Counted from the first letter of the stretch, positions 51,608 through 60,156 are shown. The stretch is 64,000 nucleotides of DNA from Pontiella agarivorans (GCF_034531395.1 NZ_JARVCO010000002.1:1-64000); one strand, 5' to 3'. Made by a program: numbers and translations. Notes: generated by a model from the letters alone, not told the origin.

Positions 51608-53017
51608 ATGAATGGTTGCCTGATTAAATCGGTGGGAATTGTCCTGCTTGGAATCCTGTGTGCCGGGGCGGTTTCCGCAAAAACTCAGAAACCCAATTTT
51701 GTTGTGATCTTTGTTGATGACATGGGGTATGGCGATATCGAACCGTTCGGCTCGAAACAGAATAAGACGCCGGAGCTTAACCGAATGGCTGAAGAGGGTA
51801 TGAAATTCACTTCTTTTTATGCTGCGGCGCCGCTCTGTTCTCCATCCCGTGCCGCACTGATGACGGGATGTTACCCGAAACGGGTTGGTCTGGATGTCGG
51901 CTCAATTCATGCGGTGCTGTTGGCAAAAGATGCCCACGGTCTGAATCCGTCGGAGAAGACGATTGCTGAAGTGTTGAAGGACGAAGGGTATGCGACGGCT
52001 TGTATCGGTAAATGGCATCTGGGCGATCAGCCGGAATTTATGCCGAATAATCAGGGGTTCGATACCTATTTCGGTATTCCGTATTCAAATAATATCTGGC
52101 CTTTCGAGAAGCATCCAAAGGGAGCGCCGGCCTATCCGCCGTTGCCGTTGATGCGGAATGAAAAAATCGTTGAGATCGTTGAGGATATGGGCGATCAGGC
52201 TCAGCTGTGCCGTCGCTTTACGGAAGAAGCCCTGTCATTCATTAAAGAAAACAGGGATCAGCCGTTCTTCGTCTACCTTCCGCATACCTCTGTTCATCAT
52301 CCGCGAACTGCGCCGGTTGAGTTTCTGAAGCGTGCGGGCAAAGAACAGAATCTGGATGAAGAGAGAATGTTGACGGATAAAAAGTATGCCATGAATCAGC
52401 GGCTTCGGGCTCAGGTGGAAGAGCTCGATTGGTCCACAGGCCAAGTGCTGGATTGTATCCGGGATCTGGGATTGGCAGACAATACGCTGGTGATCTTTAC
52501 TTCGGATAACGGCCCGTCGGCCGGAGGTTCCAGCGGCCCGCTGAAGGGAAATAAAGGAAAGAGTTTTGAAGGCGGTATGCGTGAACCTATGATCGCCTGG
52601 TGGCCGGGAACCATCCCGGCGAATACGACCTGCGATGAGGTGGCAACCGTGATGGATTTGCTGCCGACGTTTGCTGCGCTCTCTGGAGGGGCGGTGCCCC
52701 GCGACCGTATTATTGACGGGAAAAATATCATGCCGCTTTTGCGCGGCGATGAGGAGGCCACGTCACCCTACCATGCATTTTTTTATCACCGGCGTGATGT
52801 TCTTGAGGCCGTTCGTTCCGGGGAGTGGAAGCTGACGGTCAAAGGCGAACTTTATAATCTCGATGAAGATATCGGCGAACGGAATAATGTTGCGGCTCAG
52901 CATCCGGAAGTGGTGGAGCGGTTGCGTGGTTATTTGGCTGCGTGCCGTGCTGATCTGAATGATCCGGATCATTGTCGTGCGGTCGGGCATAACAGTAATC
53001 CGCAATACCTTGAATGA
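51608..53017 (+). CDS. Secreted sulfatase (S1 family), motif CSPSR
   Basis: 469 aa from ATG 51608, with GGAGG at 51596-51600 inside the end of the GH117 gene, so the two are co-translated. Signal peptide SVGIVLLGILCAGAVSA, PNFVVIFVDDMGYGDIEPFGS. Predicted formylglycine C77 in CSPSR, then AALMTGCYPKRVGLDVGSIH; GKWHLGDQPEFMPNNQGF and FTSDNGPSAGGSSGPLKG. It resembles the gene at 43556 and other arylsulfatase-A/GalNAc-6-sulfatase-like enzymes. Pairing with GH117 suggests removal of a sulfate that blocks that enzyme. Confidence 0.93.
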   Translation: MNGCLIKSVGIVLLGILCAGAVSAKTQKPNFVVIFVDDMGYGDIEPFGSKQNKTPELNRMAEEGMKFTSFYAAAPLCSPSRAALMTGCYPKRVGLDVGSIHAVLLAKDAHGLNPSEKTIAEVLKDEGYATACIGKWHLGDQPEFMPNNQGFDTYFGIPYSNNIWPFEKHPKGAPAYPPLPLMRNEKIVEIVEDMGDQAQLCRRFTEEALSFIKENRDQPFFVYLPHTSVHHPRTAPVEFLKRAGKEQNLDEERMLTDKKYAMNQRLRAQVEELDWSTGQVLDCIRDLGLADNTLVIFTSDNGPSAGGSSGPLKGNKGKSFEGGMREPMIAWWPGTIPANTTCDEVATVMDLLPTFAALSGGAVPRDRIIDGKNIMPLLRGDEEATSPYHAFFYHRRDVLEAVRSGEWKLTVKGELYNLDEDIGERNNVAAQHPEVVERLRGYLAACRADLNDPDHCRAVGHNSNPQYLE

Positions 53018-53135
53018 ACCGCACATGTTCTCAGTTATGGAAGGGGGGCTGCAAAAAGTGCAAGGCTCGCGCAAAACTAAAACCCCGGATATCTGCTCTC
53101 TCACGGCAATTCATTTCAGGAGTGAAATTTAAAAT

Positions 53136-54185
53136 ATGAAATGTCTAATACCGTACTTATTGTGGTCTCTATTTCTGATTTCCGCCGGTCGGGTGATTGC
53201 CAGGCCGAACGTCCCCCGGGACGTTGAGAGTTTTGCCGAAAAACTTATTCCCCAAAAACGGATTCTGAATTTGATGGATGAAGGCTGGCGGGTATGGGGC
53301 TGTGCTCCGATGTATGGTCCCGAAGGAAAGGTGCATGTGTTTTTTGCACGTTGGCCGAATAAGGAGGAAGGATTCAGCGAGCACCAGTGGGCGGCCGAAG
53401 GCCAGATTGTGCATGCCATTGCGGATCATCCTTTGGGCCCCTATAAGGTGCTGGATATTGTCATTGAAGGACGCGGTGGCGATTGCTGGGATGCGACGGG
53501 GGTAATCAATCCGCAGATTCATAAGATCGATGGAAAATATGTGCTGCTTTATACGGGGGCCCGGGACGGGGATATTGCCACGCAGGGCGTGGGTATGTTG
53601 ACAGCTCCGTCGCTTTATGGTCCGTGGAAAAAGATCAGTGATAAAAAGGCGCTGGTTGAAACCTCGGATGATCCGAATGCGTTTGACAGCATGATGTGTA
53701 ACAACCCGGCCCTGATTAAGACGCCGGATGGACGGTATTTTATGTATTACAAAGGGCGTTCCATGGCTGATCTTGAAAAGGGGAAGGCCAAGCGCCGCAT
53801 CGGACTCGCCATAGCCGATCAATTGGAAGGTCCATACGTCAAATATAAGGGCAATCCCGTCTATAATCCGTCGCCCAAAAATTGTGAAGACCCCTACGTT
53901 TGGTTTGAGGAAGGGACGTTTAAAATGCTGATGGCTGATAAGACGGTGATTGAGCGTCATGCCGGCATATATCTGGAGTCATTCGATGGTATTCATTGGT
54001 CGGATCCGGTGAAGGGTTATCCCAGTCCGATGACGCTGTGCGGAAAAAAGCAGCGATTGGAAACGCCGATGCTTTTGATGAAAGACGGGCATCCGGAATA
54101 CCTGTTCTGCAATCGTGGAGAAGCGAATGACGACCCCGTATACAGTGGATTTGTATTCAAAGTTGAACGTGCCGGAGGGCAATAA
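53136..54185 (+). CDS. Secreted five-bladed beta-propeller glycosidase-like protein
   Basis: 349 aa with signal peptide (LIPYLLWSLFLISAGRVIA). Blade-like repeats are visible: WGCAPMYGPEGKVHVFFARW, GPYKVLDIVIE, NPQIHKIDGKYVLLYTG, GPWKKISD, NPALIKTPDGRYFMYYKGR, IGLAIADQLEGPYVKY, EDPYVWFEEGTFKMLMAD. The ADQLEGPYVKYKGNP segment resembles the GH117 neighbour (ADKPGGPYVKHKANP), so a shared fold with GH117/GH43-type enzymes is likely. I cannot assign a precise family or sugar. It stands 118 bp after the sulfatase stop, with CAGGAG as ribosome site. Confidence 0.72.
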   Translation: MKCLIPYLLWSLFLISAGRVIARPNVPRDVESFAEKLIPQKRILNLMDEGWRVWGCAPMYGPEGKVHVFFARWPNKEEGFSEHQWAAEGQIVHAIADHPLGPYKVLDIVIEGRGGDCWDATGVINPQIHKIDGKYVLLYTGARDGDIATQGVGMLTAPSLYGPWKKISDKKALVETSDDPNAFDSMMCNNPALIKTPDGRYFMYYKGRSMADLEKGKAKRRIGLAIADQLEGPYVKYKGNPVYNPSPKNCEDPYVWFEEGTFKMLMADKTVIERHAGIYLESFDGIHWSDPVKGYPSPMTLCGKKQRLETPMLLMKDGHPEYLFCNRGEANDDPVYSGFVFKVERAGGQ

Positions 54186-54355
54186 TGTTGCGTTTGAAAA
54201 TATCAGTTTAATCGTGGCTTTCACCGTTGTCTCATCTTTATTTGCGCGTTCGCCCGATATTGTACGCATTCTTGCCGATGATGGCCTATTTTGACCGGGA
54301 CGGTATGGGGCCGGCCCAGACAAAGAGGAAAAATAAAAAAAGAAGTAGGGAATAA
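54185..54355 (+). pseudogene. Collapsed sulfatase: signal peptide and first motif joined to a basic tail
   Basis: ATG 54185 overlaps the previous stop. It reads MLRLKIS and then, after a frameshift, LIVAFTVVSSLFARSPDIV, RILADD: the signal peptide and opening motif of a sulfatase. Within 30 bases it changes to DGMGPAQTKRKNKKRSRE and a stop, which is like the lysine-rich tails of the sulfatases at 39016 and 49053. The catalytic centre is gone. This is the third gene in the window that keeps only the two ends of a sulfatase. Confidence 0.65.
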
Positions 54356-54366
54356 GGAGACCGATT

Positions 54367-55632
54367 ATGAACACACGAATGAAACCGAATGCCTGTTGTG
54401 TGAGTATCATGCTTCTTCCGGTTTTGTTGCTTGGGTGCGCGACTCAACCAGGAGGATTTACAGATGATGTGGCGTTTATGAAAAAGCATACCGAGATCAT
54501 TCTTCTGAAAAAGGGCAAAGCCGCGGTTGCGGTGGCCCCTGATTATCAGGGACGGGTGATGACCAGCGCGATCAACCGGAAGACCGGCGATGGATTTGGC
54601 TGGATCAACCGACCGGTGATTGAAACGGGCGTGCTGCCTGAAAGCGAGCGCAAGGGGAAACTGGAAGAGCATATTCATATTTTCGGCGGCGAGGAGCGTT
54701 TTTGGCTGGGGCCGGAGGGTGGACAGTTCGGGTTCTATTTCAAGCCGGGTTCGGAGTTTGTATTTGAAGATTGGACGACGCCGGCGGCGATTGATACCGA
54801 ACCCTTTGAGTTGGTCGTGAAGTCGGCCGATCGCGCGGTTTTCCGGCGTGACTGTGAGTTGACAAATTATAGCGGTACAGTTTTCACGATGGGGATCGAG
54901 CGTACGGTTCGGCTGCTGGATGCAGATGCCGTGGAGGATTCCATTAATCAATCCGTGCCGCAGGGCGTGGAGTTTGTCGCCTTTGAAACAGATAACCGTT
55001 TGACCAATCGGGGAAAAACAGCGTGGAAGGCGGAAACCGGTTTGCCATCGATCTGGCTGCTGGGTCACTTCAGTCCTTCGCCGAGTACCACGATTGTGAT
55101 TCCTTTTGAGTCGGGGCCTGAACGTGCATTAGGGCCGAAGGTGAACGGCACCTATTTCGGCAAAGTTCCTCCGGAGTATTTGACCGTAGAAGATGATGTG
55201 CTCTTTTTCCGGGGCGACGGTACGCGGCGCGGTAAGATTGGCGTCAGTCCGGAACGTTCAAAAGGCGTGGCCGGGAGCTATGATGCCGAGGGACAGGTCT
55301 TGACGCTTTTGACCTATAATCAGCAGGCGGCTCCGAATGGATTTGTGAACTCCATGTGGGAGTTTCAGAAAGAGCCGTACAAAGGCGATGTAATCAATTC
55401 CTATAATGATGGATCGCCGGCACCGGGTAAGCCGCCGCTGGGCCCGTTTTATGAACTGGAAACTTCTTCGCCTGCGGCCGCTCTGAAACCGGGTGAAACG
55501 ATGCAGCATATTCAGCAGACCATGCATTTCCATGGTTCGGAAGAAGCGCTGGAACCATTGGCCCGCAATATTCTTGGGGTTGGGTTGCAGGATATAAAAA
55601 CGGTAAATCAAACGGGATCGAACAGAAAATAG
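54367..55632 (+). CDS. Putative lipoprotein, DUF6786-like (mutarotase-like beta fold)
   Basis: 421 aa. A lipoprotein signal is clear: LLPVLLLGCATQ, with C24 as the predicted lipidated cysteine. The mature part begins VAFMKKHTEIILLKKGKAAV and is rich in strands. Segments such as GFGWINRP, HIHIFGGEERFWLGPEGGQ, GLPSIWLLGHFSPSPSTTIV and FYELETSSPAAALKPGETM resemble proteins I associate with DUF6786, whose fold is like aldose-1-epimerases. Function is unknown; a sugar-binding or epimerase role on the outer membrane is possible. AAGGAG precedes the start. Flanking sulfatase and propeller genes place it in polysaccharide use. Confidence 0.7.
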   Translation: MNTRMKPNACCVSIMLLPVLLLGCATQPGGFTDDVAFMKKHTEIILLKKGKAAVAVAPDYQGRVMTSAINRKTGDGFGWINRPVIETGVLPESERKGKLEEHIHIFGGEERFWLGPEGGQFGFYFKPGSEFVFEDWTTPAAIDTEPFELVVKSADRAVFRRDCELTNYSGTVFTMGIERTVRLLDADAVEDSINQSVPQGVEFVAFETDNRLTNRGKTAWKAETGLPSIWLLGHFSPSPSTTIVIPFESGPERALGPKVNGTYFGKVPPEYLTVEDDVLFFRGDGTRRGKIGVSPERSKGVAGSYDAEGQVLTLLTYNQQAAPNGFVNSMWEFQKEPYKGDVINSYNDGSPAPGKPPLGPFYELETSSPAAALKPGETMQHIQQTMHFHGSEEALEPLARNILGVGLQDIKTVNQTGSNRK

Positions 55633-55739
55633 GTGAGTTTGAGTTCAGGAATCGACGTTGATTGACGTCATTATGCGGCTGAACGGCGGTTGTTGATTCG
55701 TCTTATGGCTTACTGGCTTCTGAGAATAAGGGAAAATAA

Positions 55740-57296
55740 ATGAGAAATAGACTGATCGTGCTGGTGAGCATGCTGGCGGGACTCGCTGCGGCTGAGCGGC
55801 CCAATTTTCTGTTCATTCTGGTGGATGATCTGGGCTGTCGGGATCTGGGCTATGAAGGCAGTACTTTTCATGAAACACCGAATATCGATGCGCTGGCGGC
55901 ATCCGGCATGCGGTTTAATCAGGGTTATGCGGCCTGTTCGGTGTGCAGTCCTTCGCGCGCGAGCATTATGACCGGGAAAGCCACGCCGCGTCATGGAATT
56001 ACGGATTGGATCGGTTCCGAAAGCGGAATGGACTGGGATCGGGATGATCAGGTGCTGCCGGCAGAATATGTGTGGAACCTTCCGAAGGAGGAGATCACAA
56101 TTGCCGAGGCGATGCGCGACGCCGGATACGAAACTTTTTTCGCCGGGAAGTGGCATCTCGGAACCAAAGGATCCTGGCCGGAAGACCATGGGTTTATGAC
56201 GAATATCGGTGGCTGGGATAAAGGGTCGCCGCGGCGTCACTATTTTTCTCCCTACAAAAATCCGGCATTGGAAGATGGTCCGGCGGGCGAATCGCTGACG
56301 GAACGGTTGGCACGGGAAACGGCTGAATTTATCGAGTCGCGCCCGGATAAACCGTTTTTTGCGTTTCTGTCTTTTTATGCCGTGCATGGGCGGATTCAAA
56401 CTACGGAAGAACTGTGTCGGAAATATCAGAAAAAAGCGGCGGCCATGGGGCTGACCGAAAACGATACCCGCTTTAAATTTGATCGGCGTTTGCCGGTGCG
56501 GCAGGTGCAGGATAACCCGATCTATGCCGGGTTGGTGGAAAGCATGGATTCCGCGGTCGGACTGGTGATGAATACGTTGAAGAAAACCGGGCTCGATAAA
56601 AATACCGTGGTGATTTTCACTTCTGACAATGGCGGCGTTTCATCCGGTGACAGTTATTCAACGAGCCTGCTTCCCTTTCGCGGGGGAAAAGGTCGTCAAT
56701 GGGAAGGCGGCATTCGTGAGCCGTATCTGATTTATGTGCCGGGAATGACGCATGAGGGAGAGGTTTCGGAAGAGCCGGTGATTGGAATGGATTTTTATCC
56801 AACCATTCTGGAGTTGGCCGGACTCCCGCTTATGCCGGAACAACATGTGGATGGCGTCAGTCTGGTTCCGTTGTTGAAGGGGGAGTCTATTGCGGATCGG
56901 GATTTGTTCTGGCACTACCCGCATTACGGGAATCAGGGGGGCGAGCCGTCATCAATCATTCGTTCCAGGGATTGGAAATTAATCTATTACCACGAAGACG
57001 GGCGGTGTGAACTTTATAATCTGAAGAACGATATCGGGGAACAGACCGACCTTGCCGCGCAACAACCGGAGCGGGTGGCTCTGTTTCAAAAGAAGCTGAA
57101 TGAGTGGTTGGCGGAAACCGGGGCAAAGTTTCCGGCCCGTGATCCGCGTTTTACGCAGGAAGCATTTGACGCAAAAATTGAAACAGCCCGGACTTCGTTC
57201 ATGCAGGGACTTGAGAAGGAGCACGCAGCTTGTCTGGATGAAAACTGGGCGCCGGATGAAGGTCCGTTGCCATGGTGGGGCAGTAAGGGGAAATGA
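55740..57296 (+). CDS. Secreted sulfatase (S1 family), motif CSPSR
   Basis: 518 aa. Signal peptide LIVLVSMLAGLAAA, RPNFLFILVDDLGCRDLGYEGS. Predicted formylglycine C69 in CSPSR, then ASIMTGKATPRHGITDWIGS; GKWHLGTKGSWPEDHGF and FTSDNGGVSSGD. It shares the GSTF.ETP, TGK..PRHGIT.W and PHYGNQGGEPSS-type segments with the sulfatases at 39016 and 49053, so it is a third, more distant member of that group. A TTCCA-N5-TGGAA palindrome occurs at 56963, in codons for RSRDWK. A 107-bp gap upstream contains a weak hairpin (GACGT/ACGTC) only. Confidence 0.93.
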   Translation: MRNRLIVLVSMLAGLAAAERPNFLFILVDDLGCRDLGYEGSTFHETPNIDALAASGMRFNQGYAACSVCSPSRASIMTGKATPRHGITDWIGSESGMDWDRDDQVLPAEYVWNLPKEEITIAEAMRDAGYETFFAGKWHLGTKGSWPEDHGFMTNIGGWDKGSPRRHYFSPYKNPALEDGPAGESLTERLARETAEFIESRPDKPFFAFLSFYAVHGRIQTTEELCRKYQKKAAAMGLTENDTRFKFDRRLPVRQVQDNPIYAGLVESMDSAVGLVMNTLKKTGLDKNTVVIFTSDNGGVSSGDSYSTSLLPFRGGKGRQWEGGIREPYLIYVPGMTHEGEVSEEPVIGMDFYPTILELAGLPLMPEQHVDGVSLVPLLKGESIADRDLFWHYPHYGNQGGEPSSIIRSRDWKLIYYHEDGRCELYNLKNDIGEQTDLAAQQPERVALFQKKLNEWLAETGAKFPARDPRFTQEAFDAKIETARTSFMQGLEKEHAACLDENWAPDEGPLPWWGSKGK

Positions 57297-57310
57297 CCCT
57301 GCCAGAGTGT

Positions 57311-57331
57311 GCTCTTTCGAGCGTATTTTTT
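57311..57331 (+). terminator. Possible short terminator after sulfatase
   Basis: GCTC-TTTC-GAGC is followed three bases later by six Ts, 14 bp after the sulfatase stop and before the convergent response-regulator gene. The stem is only 4 bp, so this is weak. The rest of the 146-bp gap shows a 5-bp stem TCACC/GGTGA and nothing else. Confidence 0.4.
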
Positions 57332-57442
57332 ATGGCGGAGCAAAGCGGTAAGGACGGTCACCGTAAAGGGTGATTGATGAGATCCCAGGACTTAAGAGGA
57401 GTGTCTTTCACATGCTGATGTCTTGTGTGTTGACCGCCTGTA

Positions 57443-58087
57443 TCAAATTAGTCCTTTACGAATGGCGGCGGCGACGGCGGCGGCGACATTGGGCACCTGC
57501 ATCTTTTTGTATATCCGTTCTGTCTTTTTGGAAACAGAGCGGTAACTCAGGTTCAGGCGTTCGGCAATTTCTTTCTTGATATACCCCATTGCCAAAAGTT
57601 CCAGCACTTCCAGTTCGCCGCTGTTTAAAGGGTTTTTTACGGGAAGTTTGTCGGAACTTAACGCGTTAAAAATCATACGGGAAAGTTGTGGGTCTATAAT
57701 ACCGGCACCGTCATGAATATCCTGAATGGCATCACGGATTTCGGTGATTGAGGAGTCTTTGAGAATATAGCCGGCTACACCCAGCCGAATAGCCTCCAGT
57801 GTCGTGAGATAGTCATCGTCTTGTGTAAGCACAAGAATATCCGCATCCGGTAAAAATTTCCGAAGCATTGGAACGAGTGTAAGGCCGTTTTTCCCTGGGA
57901 GGTGCAGATCGAGCAAAACCAGGTCTGCCACCGGCGGTGCTGTACTGGTTAATGCGGTCATACATTTTTCGGCAGAACCGTAGACCGCGGAACAACTCAT
58001 ATTATGAGAAATTTCGATCATCGTCATGAGCGATTCGGCAAACGCGGGATTGTCTTCTATGATCAGTATTTGAATGGTTGTGCTCAT
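57443..58087 (-). CDS. NarL/LuxR-type response regulator
   Basis: 214 aa. Receiver domain: IIEDN near residue 11, phospho-acceptor D60 in LVLLDLHLPGKNG, a conserved Thr in VLTQD, and Lys in YILKDSS. The C-terminal LuxR-type helix-turn-helix is at about 150-212 (SGELEVLELLAMGYIKKEIAERLNLS, then TERIYKKMQVPN). Its start overlaps the stop of the histidine kinase by 4 bp, so they are a two-component pair. It probably controls nearby plus-strand genes on both sides (sulfatases at 55740 and 60212); this is positional inference. Confidence 0.92.
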   Translation of the reverse strand: MSTTIQILIIEDNPAFAESLMTMIEISHNMSCSAVYGSAEKCMTALTSTAPPVADLVLLDLHLPGKNGLTLVPMLRKFLPDADILVLTQDDDYLTTLEAIRLGVAGYILKDSSITEIRDAIQDIHDGAGIIDPQLSRMIFNALSSDKLPVKNPLNSGELEVLELLAMGYIKKEIAERLNLSYRSVSKKTERIYKKMQVPNVAAAVAAAIRKGLI

Positions 58088-60075
58088 CGTTTTACCCTTA
58101 AAGTCAGAGAAATCCGGGTTCCCAGTTCACGGGACGACTCCAACTCCATCTTACCCTTCATTTTTTTTGCCCGTAGTTCCAGATGTAGAAGAGGCAGGTT
58201 GTCGGGATCGATTCCACAGCCGTTATCCTGAAGAATCAGTTTTACATTCGCCCTGTCCCTCATTGTACTGATTCGTACTTCGGTTGCATTCGCATGTTTA
58301 ATCGTATTATTCAGCACTTCTTTAATGAAAAGAATCAGATTCCATTGCTGAATAGGTTTTAACCCATTGAACGCTTCAATTTCGCTCATCGCAAAAGAGG
58401 TTTTAATCGGGCCGAGCATTTGGTCTGCGATGTGGCGAATTTGGGATTCAAAACTAATTCTTTTATTTTTCGGGTTTAGAATTTTTATGAAGCGGCGGGT
58501 GTCCCGAGCCGTCATTTTCGCCGTCTGTGTGGTGGAGTTTAATAATTTTTTCTGAAGTGCAGTCGGCATTTCGATGAGCTCGCTTAACATCTCAACGGAA
58601 TGAGCAATGCTGCTGAGATTGGCTCCTACTTCATCGTGGAGATCGCTGGCAATCTGATCACGCATATTCGCCCAATGACGCTGATCCAGCAACCGTACAA
58701 CCCAGATCATCAGCGCCAGAATAATGGCCAGTCCCACCGCCGCGGCGGCCACGGTGACAACGCGGTTTTTTTCCTGAATCAAGGCGAGATCAAGTTTGGC
58801 TTCCAGGAATTTTTTCTGCCGTTCGAGCTCTTTCTTTCGCGCATAGTCAATCAGCCATACCCGCAATGGAACAATCTGGCCGTCATTGGTGAGTCCATCT
58901 GTAAGAATGTCGGGATTGGGCTTATAAGGTTTGTCGTGTTCATACGTATTGGCAATAGGACTGATATTCCGCACCAGATTTGTTCCCCGATGCAAAAATT
59001 CAACTTCGCTTAAAAAGATTCTTTTTTGAAGATTGGGCCGCGTTCCAAGGTGACCATTTGCAACTGTAAGTCGTAAATAGCGCGCGTGAACAGGCGGCAG
59101 GCGCTTCATATAAGGCGTTGACCCGGGCGCTGGAAGTTCTTCTGCGTTTTGAAAAATAAGTTCTGGAGCCGGATCTTCAGGGTACTTCAGAACCTCGAGT
59201 TTAATGTCTTTCGGAAATCCGAAGCCAAGGTCGTAGGACTGAACATATTGAAAGTTAATAAGAACCGGCCAAAGCCGCAGCTCATCAATTGTTCTTTCTT
59301 CTTTCAGGTCAAAGATGAGATCGACTTGCTGCGAAAAGGAGCGGAATTCATGACGGTCAACCGTACTGGTTCGGTCTGCCGGTCTGTAGTACGTATGGCC
59401 ATCCACTAAACAGGGGGTATTCCATATTAAATTTTTTTTTCTCGGTTTGGGAGCGACGACCTGAGCGTTCAGCGCCGCATTATATTCCCCGGCAAATGCA
59501 AAAATTTCTCCAAATGCAAGAAAGGCTTCCTCGGCTATCCGGGTTGTTGTGACCCTGATACCGACTATCGGTTTAGCATCCGGGCAGAAAAAAAGCTGTG
59601 GTTCAATACCCTGAAGTTCATAATTCGTATTCCGGTGATCTGCAATCACTTCAGTGGTTCCATCCTGGAATATTCGTTCGATATAAAACCGTTCAGGAAA
59701 TCCAATCGGGCTCAACGTAATGCCATCCAGCGGATAGATCGCCGGAACAAGAACCACTAAATCAACCGACACCTCTTCGCTGAACGGTACCTCGATGGTC
59801 AACTTCTGATCTAGCGACTCAAATAGCTGCGATTGATATCCCAGTGTTGTCGGGCTGCCGACCGGTCCCGTTTTCGGCAGTTTGTTCAATTCTGCTTGAA
59901 TGATTGAGAGTTGGTCAATCATCCGGTCTGACTTGGTGTTTATCCAGTTGCGTACTGAAGCCTGAGCAGACGGAATGAAGACAGATAGAACAAGACCATA
60001 TAACGCAATGAACACTCCTGATCGGTCCCGTGATATAGGAAAGGAAAACTTCTGAAGGGGCCCCGTACTGAACAT
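58084..60075 (-). CDS. Sensor histidine kinase with two discoidin-like extracytoplasmic domains
   Basis: 663 aa. N-terminal hydrophobic segment (VFIALYGLVLSVFIP), then about 400 residues predicted outside the cytoplasm. Two regions look like F5/8-type C (discoidin) sandwiches: about 90-195 (VDLVVLVPAIYPLDGITL...) and about 215-365 (VDLIFDLKEERTIDELRLWP, GFGFPKDIKLEVL, ARYLRLTVANG). Such domains often bind carbohydrate. A transmembrane helix is near 440-465. A HisKA_3 box (DLHDEVGANLSSIAHS, His near 482) and an ATPase domain (NNTIKHANAT, DNGCGID) follow. It is predicted to sense a glycan outside the cell and to phosphorylate the regulator encoded downstream. Confidence 0.9.
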   Translation of the reverse strand: MFSTGPLQKFSFPISRDRSGVFIALYGLVLSVFIPSAQASVRNWINTKSDRMIDQLSIIQAELNKLPKTGPVGSPTTLGYQSQLFESLDQKLTIEVPFSEEVSVDLVVLVPAIYPLDGITLSPIGFPERFYIERIFQDGTTEVIADHRNTNYELQGIEPQLFFCPDAKPIVGIRVTTTRIAEEAFLAFGEIFAFAGEYNAALNAQVVAPKPRKKNLIWNTPCLVDGHTYYRPADRTSTVDRHEFRSFSQQVDLIFDLKEERTIDELRLWPVLINFQYVQSYDLGFGFPKDIKLEVLKYPEDPAPELIFQNAEELPAPGSTPYMKRLPPVHARYLRLTVANGHLGTRPNLQKRIFLSEVEFLHRGTNLVRNISPIANTYEHDKPYKPNPDILTDGLTNDGQIVPLRVWLIDYARKKELERQKKFLEAKLDLALIQEKNRVVTVAAAAVGLAIILALMIWVVRLLDQRHWANMRDQIASDLHDEVGANLSSIAHSVEMLSELIEMPTALQKKLLNSTTQTAKMTARDTRRFIKILNPKNKRISFESQIRHIADQMLGPIKTSFAMSEIEAFNGLKPIQQWNLILFIKEVLNNTIKHANATEVRISTMRDRANVKLILQDNGCGIDPDNLPLLHLELRAKKMKGKMELESSRELGTRISLTLRVKR

Positions 60076-60131
60076 ATATCTAATAATGCATGGAACCCCA
60101 TGCGATGCAATCCTGTTTTAAACGCTTCAAT

Positions 60132-60156
60132 GGGGGGTATTTGCCCCCCTTTTTTT
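60132..60156 (+). terminator. Strong intrinsic terminator in the leader of the sulfatase at 60212
   Basis: GGGGGG (60132-60137), six-base loop, CCCCCC (60144-60149), then seven Ts. The orientation stops plus-strand transcription, yet the upstream gene is on the minus strand and the next plus-strand gene starts 55 bp later. It may be an attenuator or a block on antisense read-through. The remaining bases from 60076 to 60211 hold only AT-rich promoter-like sequence (near 60166) and GGGAG as ribosome site. Confidence 0.75.

Noticed and set aside
4432-59669. Similar palindromes with other spacings (N4 near 4432, N1 near 30966, N3 near 59657)
   Set aside because: The spacing differs from the nine fixed N5 copies; these are compatible with chance and were left out.
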